A stretch of 41,177 bases of DNA, taken from contig JBMNOP010000020.1 of NCBI GenBank assembly GCA_050943135.1, forward strand, positions 1 to 41,177, in the 5' to 3' direction. Position numbers and translations under genes: made by a program. This document shows positions 16,170 to 23,792 of the stretch, piece after piece. Origin of the DNA: RUG695 sp050943135. GTDB taxonomy: Bacteria; Planctomycetota; Planctomycetia; Pirellulales; Thermoguttaceae. Position 1 is the first letter of the stretch, and every line of letters starts with the position of its first letter. The notes under the pieces are model-generated. The model was not told where the DNA came from. It did not search any database and saw only the letters and a program-made list of their open reading frames with translations.

Positions 16170-16391
16170 ATGATTCGTAATGTTTTTGACGCGATTTTGG
16201 AAACTGGTCATGATGAAAATTTCGAGCCTGTCGTCACAGAAGAGTTCTGCCCGACCGATGCTCCCGCCGGTTCTTCCGCTAAGGTAGAGGTCCTTTCCGA
16301 GCGCATTCGAAAAGGTCTGCCCCTTTGGCATCCGGAAGATCGTGTTTCGTTCAGCACCGCAACATCAAGCATTTTACGTTTTCGCAATTGA
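16170..16391 (+). CDS. Small conserved-looking hypothetical protein, 73 aa
   Basis: This gene is supported by a good ribosome site (AAGGAG, 9 bases before ATG), a near-consensus promoter and a hairpin downstream. The protein is acidic and hydrophilic, with no signal peptide or membrane segment. Its central part (KVEVLSERIRKGLPLWHPEDRVSF) resembles a motif I recall from short planctomycete hypothetical proteins, but I cannot name a function. Promoter strength suggests high expression. It could be a small regulator or protein-binding partner. Confidence 0.7.
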   Translation: MIRNVFDAILETGHDENFEPVVTEEFCPTDAPAGSSAKVEVLSERIRKGLPLWHPEDRVSFSTATSSILRFRN

Positions 16392-16446
16392 CCAATTTCC
16401 CGTTGGCTGAATTCATTCCCCTACCGTAAATAGGAGACAGTCGTTT

Positions 16447-16473
16447 ATGGGAAACATCGACAACAACAACTGA
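16447..16473 (+). CDS. Possible 8-codon ORF rich in Asn (MGNIDNNN)
   Basis: A tiny frame with ATG at 16447 and TGA at 16471-16473 has an AGGAG ribosome site (16432-16436) at 10 bases. Three AAC codons precede the stop. A stable hairpin begins exactly at the stop codon. It could be a leader peptide, or chance sequence in the 3' region of the 73-aa gene. Confidence 0.25.
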   Translation: MGNIDNNN

Positions 16474-16520
16474 GAGGTAATCGCGGGCAGTATTTGCCGG
16501 AGATTGCCTCTCGCTTTGTT
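16472..16520 (+). terminator. Hairpin/terminator before epmA
   Basis: GAGAGGTAATC (16472-16482) pairs with GATTGCCTCTC (16502-16512) with one G-T pair, and an inner stem GGCA/TGCC extends it. A T-rich tail (GCTTTGTTT) follows. It probably ends the 73-aa gene's transcript. Confidence 0.6.
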
Positions 16521-16648
16521 TAATCTCTTGTTTTTCCGATGTCCTTCCCCTCTTTCTCTTCCCCTTGTAGCTTCCTTATCGAGTTGACCCCGTCGATTCG
16601 ATACCCGACTTTCCGGCGGTACCCCTTCCGCCAGAGAAACAGACGCTG

Positions 16649-17650
16649 ATGACAACCCCGAGTCTTCCTTTCCGCCCGACGGCGTCCGTTGCTGTTCTGA
16701 AAGAGCGAGCTCTCCTTTTGAACCGGTTGCGTCGCTTCTTTGACGAGCGCGGCTTTTTTGAGGTCCAAACCCCTGTTCTCTCGCGCGACGTTTTGCTCGA
16801 CCGCTATATCGAACCGCTTTCCGTCGCAATCGGCCGTGAGACGTTCTACCTTCAAACCTCGCCCGAATTCGCTCTCAAGCGCATTCTGGCCTCCGGCAGC
16901 GGCCCGATTTACGAGATTACCCCCGCCTTCCGGCAGGGAGACCGCGGCCCGCTCCACAACGTGGAGTTCACTCTTTTGGAATGGTATCGTAGCGGCGACG
17001 GTTATGCCGAGGGAATCGCGCTGCTCGGCGAGCTGGCCGACACTTTTCTTCCTTCCGCCGGGGCGAAAACCGTCTGCCGTTCGTTCGGCGCCCTCTTTCT
17101 TGCCGCGACGGGAATCAATCCGCACGGCGCCACGGCCGAGGAACTCCGACGGGTGGCCGACCGGCTTGCGCCCGGCTATCCCGAAAGTTATGTCACGGGC
17201 GACCCACCCGCCGCGCCCGACGACTGGATCGATTACCTCTTTGAAGAGAAAGTTCAGCCAAGCCTGGGCGCGGAATCGCCGATCATTCTTTGCGACTACC
17301 CGGTCAGTCAGTCGCAACTGGCCGAAATCGGTGCGCCGCTCGATCCCGATGGGGGCGCTTCTTCCGTGACCCATCGCTTTGAACTCTTTGCCAAGGGGAT
17401 CGAGCTGGCCAACGGCTACAACGAGTTGACCGACCCGACCGTTCTGCGCGCGCGGTTTGCCGAAACTGCCCGTCTGCGCACCCGGCGCGGGGCACCGAAA
17501 CTTCCGGTCGAAAGTCGACTCCTTGCGGCGATGGATGTCGGGCTGCCCCACGCGAGCGGATGCGCGTTGGGAGTTGACCGCCTGCTGATGGTCCGTCTCG
17601 GCTTAGCCACGATCGACGAGGTCATTCCGTTTCCCACCGAGATTGCCTGA
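16649..17650 (+). CDS. epmA: Elongation factor P--(R)-beta-lysine ligase EpmA (GenX/PoxA, class II LysRS paralogue)
   Basis: The 333-residue protein corresponds to the catalytic domain of class II lysyl-tRNA synthetase without the anticodon-binding domain. Motif 1 is around 25-45 (RRFFDERGFFEVQTPVLS). Motif 2 is around 85-115 (YEITPAFRQGDRGPLHNVEFTLLEWYR) and motif 3 near the C-terminus (GCALGVDRLLMV). ELANGYNEL, typical for the lysine pocket, is also present. EpmA attaches (R)-beta-lysine to a lysine of EF-P. Neither efp nor epmB is in the window. The family call is firm; the modification substrate is inferred from the family. Confidence 0.88.
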   Translation: MTTPSLPFRPTASVAVLKERALLLNRLRRFFDERGFFEVQTPVLSRDVLLDRYIEPLSVAIGRETFYLQTSPEFALKRILASGSGPIYEITPAFRQGDRGPLHNVEFTLLEWYRSGDGYAEGIALLGELADTFLPSAGAKTVCRSFGALFLAATGINPHGATAEELRRVADRLAPGYPESYVTGDPPAAPDDWIDYLFEEKVQPSLGAESPIILCDYPVSQSQLAEIGAPLDPDGGASSVTHRFELFAKGIELANGYNELTDPTVLRARFAETARLRTRRGAPKLPVESRLLAAMDVGLPHASGCALGVDRLLMVRLGLATIDEVIPFPTEIA

Positions 17651-17934
17651 CCGGCGGTCCTCGGTCTTTCACGCTCTTTCCGGACTTTTTTCCCGATTCG
17701 AGCCCGCCGGACACGGAACCTGTACGTGCGTTTTCTTTTTTACCCGCGGTCTTTTCTCCACTTCGGGAAAATTCCCATTGTATCGAACTCCGGAAAAGAC
17801 GATGATACCCCGAAATCGATTTTTACCCTCCCCGGTAATGGGGGCAATCGAGGCGGAAGCGGCGGTTTGCCGGGTTTTTGGAATACGTGTACCGACGATT
17901 TCTTTTCTGTTGGAATCGTTCAGGGATGGAGACG

Positions 17935-19146
17935 ATGGATTTTCTTTTTCGCAAGGGACTGATTCTGGCTGGGTACCGCGATAACCCGGAAGAACGGCAG
18001 CGACTTTTCGAGCGTTTTGGCGGGAGTGACGACCTGCGTCGTCTTTGTGCCGAGCTGGACTCGGCGGTCGAGGCGCCCTGTTTGCGTACCGTTGATCCTT
18101 TCGACCCTTCGTTCCCCGACCCGAATCTTGTCGCAGGTTATTTCGACGAACCTTCGCCGCAAAGTGGTTACCAGCGCCGTTACGAAGAGGCGTGTCGCGA
18201 TTCCGATACCCTTTTGGCCGAGGCCGTCTCGACAGCTCGGATTCTCCGTCTCTTTGAAGAAGAGGCGACCAGTGCGCCGAAATCGTGTCGGCAGCGCGCC
18301 TATCGGGTCGGAGAAAGAGAATCGGTCCATGTGCCATGTCCTGCCGCCCCGTCGGACAAGTCCGCGTCCCGTGCGCCGGACTCCGGCGCAGCCAAACCCG
18401 CGCGCCGGAAATTGTTTTCCGGCTTCTCATCGCGTCCGGCGGGAAAACGGCATCCGTATTCGATGAACCGCGAGGCCTTCGACGAACTTTCACGTTTCGA
18501 CGTTCCCGTTTCGCGATCCGAAAAGAAGACCTCCTCCCGCCCGCTTCCCGTTGAAAAAGCGGCGCCCCGGCCCGCTCCCGTCGAATCCGACGGGTCGCAA
18601 GAGAAACGGCGCTCGCGTTTCCTGCCGCTTCTCTGTGCCTCGATTGCCGTAGCGCTTCTTTTCCATTTCCTGCCGATACTCCGGTCGATTCCGGAACGTA
18701 CCCTCCCTCCCGAGTCTCCGACCCACTCCGCCGTCGATCCCGTGACCGCCGACACGACCGCCGAGCGTCGTCTTCGGTTGAGTCCGTCCATCGGGATTAC
18801 CGAGGAAGTGGCTTCGAAGACCCCTGCCGAGTCGATCCCCGCTTTCGAAGAAGCGCCTCTTCACGAAAAGATCGCGACCCCCCCCTCGGCGGAGGAACTC
18901 GAGCTTTCCGATGAATTTCCCGAGGTTCCGCTCGTGATTCCCACGGCGCCGTCATCAATGCCGCTATCGGAAACGCAGGCCTCGCCCGTACCGTCGTCGG
19001 AAACCTCGGCACCTTTCGCCTGGCGTGACCTTTCGATCCTTTCCGAGGCCGAACGCGCCTCGCTGACAGGTGTCCGTCCTGCGTACCGCCCGATGCGCCG
19101 GGGAATGAAGACCGACGTGGTGACGATGATCCCCATCGGCGAATAA
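17935..19146 (+). CDS. Single-pass membrane protein, possible degenerate anti-sigma factor
   Basis: This 403-residue protein has no recognised domain. The N-terminal part (about 1-110) is helical and contains PNLVAGYFDE...YEEACRDSDTLLAEAVSTARIL. That resembles the anti-sigma/zinc-finger arrangement in spacing but lacks the HxxxCxxC ligands. A basic linker (about 150-228) precedes one membrane helix (about 229-249, FLPLLCASIAVALLFHFLPIL). A Pro/Ser/Glu-rich outer segment follows. The topology, with a cytoplasmic N-terminus and an external tail, would fit a membrane-bound regulator, but no sigma factor gene is adjacent. Starts at 17935 and 17926 are both possible; 17935 has AGGG about nine bases upstream. 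Confidence 0.6.
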   Translation: MDFLFRKGLILAGYRDNPEERQRLFERFGGSDDLRRLCAELDSAVEAPCLRTVDPFDPSFPDPNLVAGYFDEPSPQSGYQRRYEEACRDSDTLLAEAVSTARILRLFEEEATSAPKSCRQRAYRVGERESVHVPCPAAPSDKSASRAPDSGAAKPARRKLFSGFSSRPAGKRHPYSMNREAFDELSRFDVPVSRSEKKTSSRPLPVEKAAPRPAPVESDGSQEKRRSRFLPLLCASIAVALLFHFLPILRSIPERTLPPESPTHSAVDPVTADTTAERRLRLSPSIGITEEVASKTPAESIPAFEEAPLHEKIATPPSAEELELSDEFPEVPLVIPTAPSSMPLSETQASPVPSSETSAPFAWRDLSILSEAERASLTGVRPAYRPMRRGMKTDVVTMIPIGE

Positions 19147-19247
19147 CACCGGGCAAGCGGAATCCGCCGCCGTCCGAAAAGTTTTTTACGAGCCTACTTT
19201 CCCGGGACGACCTCTTCACATCATCCCGCATACTCTCCCGCGCGCCG

Positions 19248-20963
19248 CTATTTGCCGCAGAGAACAGCCGTTGCCGTTTCCGAAAGCTTTTCGCGATTGA
19301 TCTTGGCGTTATGTCGCACGTCGACCGGGAAGGGGGAACAGATCAGAAAATGCTCGATCTTTTCCGTGATCGGCGAAGTCGCCGCCAGGGCGCGAACCGA
19401 GCCGATCAGGGCTTCCTTTTCCGCTTTGTTTTTCGGGAACGATTCCTTTTTCGGTTCGATGAAAATGACCGGCTTGCGCAACCCGTCTTCGGCGGGAATC
19501 CCCGCCAGCGCGGTTCGTGCCACGTCGGGGTGTTGGTTTAGAATCGCCTCGCACGGCACCGAAAAGAAGGTTCCGTCGGCGGTTTCGACCCGGTGCGCTT
19601 TCCGCCCGCAGAACCAGAATCGATCTTTCGCATCGAGTCGGCCGACATCGCCGATCCGATGCCAAATATGTCCCTCGGCGTCGCGGATTTTCGCGTATCG
19701 GTTTTCCTCAACGCGTGTAACATATTCCCGCGTCACCTGTGGCCCGGTAAGGATCAGTTCGCCGATTTCACCGAGGGGCATCTCGGGGACCGACTCGACC
19801 GTCCCGATCGGCTCGTCGGTGATCGGAATCACCCGCCATTTGATTTGTTCGAATCGCTTTCCGACACACGTTCCTTTTCCATTCCGCGATTCGACGGCGG
19901 TTTCGGCGAGGATCTCTCGCGCGCCGATCGACGCAACCGGGAGCGATTCGGTCGCCCCGTACGGGGTGAAGATGTCTCCTTTGGGGTGAAGAATCTTTAA
20001 GAAGTCGTCGAGCAGATCGATCGGGAAGGGGGCTCCCGCCGCGATCGCCCGCCGAAGTGTCGGGATTGACTTTCCTTCCGCCATACAGTAGTCGGTAACT
20101 TTTCGCCAAACCGCCGGCGAAGCGAACGACTGAGTGATCTTCCATCGATTGGCAACCTCGACGAATGCCGCCGGATCGACCGACGCGGGCCGACTTGTGT
20201 CCATATCGGGGATAACGGTCAGAGAACCCATGGCCGCGTTAAAGAGTCCGAAGAAGGGGAACGCTGCCAGATCGACCGTTCCCGGTTCAATGGTGTACCG
20301 TTTTTGGATTTCCTCGACCTGCGTTTGAAGGATATGGTGTGTGTAGAGAACGCCTTTGGCCGGTCCGGTCGAACCGCTGGTGAAAATGATCGCCGCCGGG
20401 TCGTCGGGTGCGACGGCGACGGTTCCGATCGCGTCGCCACGGTGGCGACGCAAGAGCTTTTTGAGTGTCAACCGTCCGGGAACCCAGGTCGGGCCGACCG
20501 TCAGGTTCACCCGTGCTCGCGGAAACGAGCCGCGCAAAAAGGAGCGCGCCGTCTGCACGGCGGGGATCGCGGTAAACCCGTCCGGAGCCACCGAACGCAG
20601 GCAGCCGAGCATCTGCGTCATTCCCATTCCCGGATCGATCATAACCAGAACCGCTCCGGCTTTAAAGAGCCCATAGACTAGTGTGATAAAGTCGATCCCG
20701 TGACGAACCATCAGCACGATCTTCATTCCCGGCAGAAGCCCGGCGGTATGAAGTCCGGCGGCCACGGCGTTGCTGCGGCGTTCCAACTCGGCAAACGTCA
20801 CCGTCCGAAACAGACGGTCTCCGCTTGCGTCGCGCAACGTCTTTTTTCCCCGTTTGATCGGTTCGGCGATCGCGATCTTTTCGCCGAACCGCTCGGCGAT
20901 TCGCGTCAGATAAATTCCGGCATTAAACGAAGTGCTTTTCGCTTTCGATGTTTCTTCTGCCAT
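19248..20963 (-). CDS. OleC-like fatty-acid adenylate-forming enzyme (fatty acid CoA ligase family)
   Basis: The 571-residue protein belongs to the ANL superfamily. The P-loop-like motif FTSGSTGPAKGV is at 194-205, and the PYGATESLPV motif (334-343) is typical of OleC, the beta-lactone synthetase of olefin biosynthesis. The C-terminal domain starts near the IGDVGRLDAKDRFWFCGRKAHRVE segment. The catalytic lysine lies near the end (NAKINREKL). Classic acyl-CoA ligases lack the GATESLPV form. No oleA, oleB or oleD is in the window, so its product cannot be fixed. It lies 38 bases after the BASS transporter gene, with AGGAG upstream of its ATG, so the two are probably an operon. Confidence 0.8.
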   Translation of the reverse strand: MAEETSKAKSTSFNAGIYLTRIAERFGEKIAIAEPIKRGKKTLRDASGDRLFRTVTFAELERRSNAVAAGLHTAGLLPGMKIVLMVRHGIDFITLVYGLFKAGAVLVMIDPGMGMTQMLGCLRSVAPDGFTAIPAVQTARSFLRGSFPRARVNLTVGPTWVPGRLTLKKLLRRHRGDAIGTVAVAPDDPAAIIFTSGSTGPAKGVLYTHHILQTQVEEIQKRYTIEPGTVDLAAFPFFGLFNAAMGSLTVIPDMDTSRPASVDPAAFVEVANRWKITQSFASPAVWRKVTDYCMAEGKSIPTLRRAIAAGAPFPIDLLDDFLKILHPKGDIFTPYGATESLPVASIGAREILAETAVESRNGKGTCVGKRFEQIKWRVIPITDEPIGTVESVPEMPLGEIGELILTGPQVTREYVTRVEENRYAKIRDAEGHIWHRIGDVGRLDAKDRFWFCGRKAHRVETADGTFFSVPCEAILNQHPDVARTALAGIPAEDGLRKPVIFIEPKKESFPKNKAEKEALIGSVRALAATSPITEKIEHFLICSPFPVDVRHNAKINREKLSETATAVLCGK

Positions 20964-21001
20964 TATCTCGACACTCCTTTTTTATCTTAAGTTTGGGGCT
21001 T

Positions 21002-22018
21002 TTAGGTTCGGGCGTCTTTCAAATCGGAGGGACGGGAGACGCCTTGGCCGGTTTCGGCAGCTCCTTCTCCCTTTGCCCGAAGGTAGTCGGAGAAGCGGAA
21101 CGACTGAGCGATCAGTATCCCGGTAAACATACATCCGAACGTATAAAGCGCGCAACAGAGGGCACTTCTCGGATCTTCGAAGTAATTTCTGGCAATGGTC
21201 GCGCCGAGACCGGCATTTTGCATCCCGATTTCAAGTAAGAGAGCGCGTCGCATGGGAGGGTCGAGCCCGATCACCCGCCCGCCGAGCGCCCCGGCTGCGT
21301 ACCCCCCCAGGTTCAGAAAGATCAACGGGGGGACCAGGAAAAACATATTCGGCCCGAACGTGTTACGATTGGCCGCGACCACGGCCGAAATGATCCAGAT
21401 AATCACGATGTTGCCGACGATCTCACCGATGGCACGGGCACACCGATTCCAGAATTTGTTGATTCGCGAGAGGGTAAAGCCGACGACCACGGGTGTCACG
21501 ACGGTCAGAAGCAGGTCGAGCATCATCGGCGTGACGGCCGGTGAAATCCCTTTCCCGAGCAGGAGGTACAGAAGAAGCGGAATTACGAACGGGGAAAAGA
21601 GGGTCGACGACGTCGTCAGCCCGACGGAGTAACTGGTATTCCCCCCGGCGAGCATTGTCAGCAGATTACTGGCCATGGCCCCGGGGACCACCCCGGTCAG
21701 AATCAGTCCGGTGTAGTAGGGGTCTTCGATACGGAAGATCTTCGCGGCCAGAAGGGCCAAGATTGGCATCGAAGTGAACTGAACAAACGTCCCGCCGATG
21801 ATCAGCGGCCAACGTTTGATGACCATTTTGACCTCGTCCAGCGGCAGGAGCGAGCCGATCACGAGCATCGCTACCGAGATCATCATCTTCATCGCGGAGC
21901 CGGACAGGTCGAAAGGATCGACGAGCGAACTTATTCCCGGGATCCGATCCCAGTAGAACGAGAGGACACAGGTAAGAGTCAACCAGAGAAGCAAATACTT
22001 CGTCAGTACCTTGCGCAT
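21002..22018 (-). CDS. Bile acid:sodium symporter (BASS) family transporter
   Basis: The 338-residue product is made of about nine to ten hydrophobic helices. It has the BASS-type conserved segments GLILTGVVPGAMASNLLTMLAGGNTSYSVGLTTSSTLFSPFVIPLL (two crossing-helix regions with Asn/Ser/Thr-rich turns). LLLEIGMQNAGLGATIARNYF near the C-terminus is also typical. Members move organic anions such as pyruvate, pantothenate, glucosinolates or bile acids with sodium; the substrate here is unknown. The ATG at 22018 has AAGG about nine bases upstream; the longer frame to 22366 is rich in Arg/Lys and runs through promoter-like DNA, so it is rejected. The gene is followed by the OleC-like gene. Confidence 0.85.
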   Translation of the reverse strand: MRKVLTKYLLLWLTLTCVLSFYWDRIPGISSLVDPFDLSGSAMKMMISVAMLVIGSLLPLDEVKMVIKRWPLIIGGTFVQFTSMPILALLAAKIFRIEDPYYTGLILTGVVPGAMASNLLTMLAGGNTSYSVGLTTSSTLFSPFVIPLLLYLLLGKGISPAVTPMMLDLLLTVVTPVVVGFTLSRINKFWNRCARAIGEIVGNIVIIWIISAVVAANRNTFGPNMFFLVPPLIFLNLGGYAAGALGGRVIGLDPPMRRALLLEIGMQNAGLGATIARNYFEDPRSALCCALYTFGCMFTGILIAQSFRFSDYLRAKGEGAAETGQGVSRPSDLKDART

Positions 22019-22187
22019 AAAACAGCCTTTTCCGAACCTGTTTTCCGTCGATTCCCCTTTTCGGGGGCGGAGCGCGGATTCCGAATTCCACGGTATGGGA
22101 ACTGGTCGATCCGGGAGGGATTCGGTGTTGCACCGGCTTTGAAAAATATCATCCGCGCCCCGGGTGGCGGTATCCCTTTTCTTCAGG

Positions 22188-22270
22188 TTGAATTGGGGTA
22201 ATCCCGCCCTCTTTTTTAGTCTACTACCAAAAAAGAAAAAGAAAACCACTTGAAATTGGGGTAAACCCAG
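22188..22270. repeat. Two copies of a TTGAA-TTGGGGTAA-CCC motif (possible operator)
   Basis: TTGAATTGGGGTAATCCCG (22188-22206) recurs as TTGAAATTGGGGTAAACCC (22250-22268). The second copy overlaps the -35 and fills the spacer of the promoter at 22250-22278, so it could be a regulator site. The GGGGTAA-CCC core is itself a near-palindrome. Confidence 0.45.
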
Positions 22271-22278
22271 TTTATAAA
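22250..22278 (+). promoter_or_regulatory. Sigma70-type promoter for the sugar isomerase gene
   Basis: TTGAAA (22250-22255), a 17-base spacer and TATAAA (22273-22278) lie about 215 bases upstream of the ATG at 22493. A hairpin TTCGTTCT (22323-22330) / AGAACGAA (22344-22351) lies in the predicted leader. Confidence 0.6.
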
Positions 22279-22492
22279 TATAGGTGTAGTCGGCACGAGG
22301 GGACCTCGGGGGCCGAGAGTACTTCGTTCTCTTAACGATTAAAAGAACGAATTTCCGTTCCATCATGCCCCGTCCGAATTCCCGGAAGAAGCTTCGGGGT
22401 TCGGCAGAAGCGGGCCGGAACTTTCGCGTCGCCGTTAGAACGGTGTGTATGTCAGTGAAACAACAGTAAGAGAGTTTGAGGAGCAGGTCTAA

Positions 22493-23521
22493 ATGACGAC
22501 GAGTAAACTAACAAGACGTGGTTTCTTTGGTACGGCGGCAGCAATGGGCGCCGCGTTTTCGACGGTGGGGGTTGGGTCGCTGAAAGCCGACGCCGGCGCG
22601 GCCAAAGCTTATAAAACCGAACTTCACAAAGCGTTCATCTGTCCCGTGCCGACCGAGGAAAACATCAAGGCACATGCCGAAGCCGGATTCGAGGGTTGTG
22701 AGGTTACCAACTGGAATCAGACCGAAGAAGAGATTAAAGCCGGGAAAAAGCTGGCCGAAGATTACGGCATGCGGGTTCATTCCGTGATGCGCGGTTGGGC
22801 TTCCCTCGGTGCCGAAAACCCGGCCGAGCGGGCAGCCAGTCTTGAAACCTGCCGCACGGCGATCCGTACCGCGTCCCTTTACGGGGCCGACGCCATCCTC
22901 CTGGTTCCGGACCGTATCGGTTCGTCTGACGAGACCGGCCACCCGATCCCGAATCCGGTCGATCTGAACATCGAATTCGATCCCGACACCCTCCGGATCG
23001 TCAAAGTCGTCGACGGCGACAACGCCCCCTTCCAACCCTACATCGAAAATCACAACCGCAAGGCAGCTCTTATCTACGATGAAATTGTCAAGCTGATCCC
23101 GACCGCCGCTTATTACGGCATCGTTGTCGGAATCGAAAACGTCTGGAATAACCTTTGGCTTTTGCCTGAAATCTTTGCGGCCTACGTGAAGCGTTTCAAC
23201 GACCTCTGGGTCAAAGCCTACTTCGACCTTGGGAACCATGCCAAATACGCTCCGACCGAGAAGTGGCTGCGCGCGCTCGGGAAAGAAACTATCGTGAAAC
23301 TTCACCTGAAAGACTTCGCGGTCGAAGAAGGAAATCCGAACACGATGTTCGACGGTTTCTGTGCTTTCGGCACCGGTACCATCAACTGGGCAGGTGTTCG
23401 TGACACGATCGAAGAGATCGGCTATAACGGGTGGGTTTCCTACGAAGAGGGAGCCTACGACGCCGCGGGTTACGGAAAACGTATGGACCAATGGATCAGC
23501 GGCCAGCCGATCGTCGGCTGA
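22493..23521 (+). CDS. Tat-exported sugar phosphate isomerase/epimerase (xylose isomerase-like TIM barrel)
   Basis: The 342-residue product begins with a twin-arginine signal (LTRRGFFGTAAAMGAAFST, about 7-25, cleavage near ADA at 34). The rest is an AP-endonuclease-2/xylose-isomerase-type TIM barrel. Likely metal/substrate positions are the Glu in VGIENVWNN, the Asp/His of YFDLGNHAKYA, KLHLKDFA and the final Glu in VSYEEGAY. Such Tat-dependent isomerases are numerous in Planctomycetes and are linked to sugar turnover outside the cytoplasm. The substrate is not predictable. GAGGAG lies about 10-11 bases before the ATG. A perfect terminator follows, so it is probably monocistronic. Confidence 0.85.
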   Translation: MTTSKLTRRGFFGTAAAMGAAFSTVGVGSLKADAGAAKAYKTELHKAFICPVPTEENIKAHAEAGFEGCEVTNWNQTEEEIKAGKKLAEDYGMRVHSVMRGWASLGAENPAERAASLETCRTAIRTASLYGADAILLVPDRIGSSDETGHPIPNPVDLNIEFDPDTLRIVKVVDGDNAPFQPYIENHNRKAALIYDEIVKLIPTAAYYGIVVGIENVWNNLWLLPEIFAAYVKRFNDLWVKAYFDLGNHAKYAPTEKWLRALGKETIVKLHLKDFAVEEGNPNTMFDGFCAFGTGTINWAGVRDTIEEIGYNGWVSYEEGAYDAAGYGKRMDQWISGQPIVG

Positions 23522-23570
23522 TTTCGGTGTCCCCCGGCCGACCGCGTGGTCGACCGCCGCAACACCCTCT

Positions 23571-23610
23571 CTCCGGTTCACGAAACGGTTTTCGTGAACC
23601 GGAGTTTTTT
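23571..23610 (+). terminator. Perfect intrinsic terminator after the sugar isomerase gene
   Basis: CTCCGGTTCACGAAA (23571-23585) and TTTCGTGAACCGGAG (23590-23604) form a 15-bp stem with a 4-base loop, followed directly by TTTTTT (23605-23610). Confidence 0.95.
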
Positions 23611-23792
23611 CTCGAGTCTCCGTCAAAAGGAAAACAGAAAAAGTGTTGCTACAAAAAAATGCCCGGCGGTTGCGGAACCGCCCTGTCGGCAGGCGAGAAG
23701 ATCGGCCAGATCGGTCTCGCTTAGCGCATTTTGCGGCACCCGAAAAGGGTGGATGTCGCTGCCGCAAAAAAAACGAATAACCGGTGCGGTGC

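Noticed and set aside
22019..22366. N-terminal extension of the BASS transporter
   Set aside because: The extension is hydrophilic and basic and would cover the promoter region of the divergent gene; the transporter fold starts at 22018.
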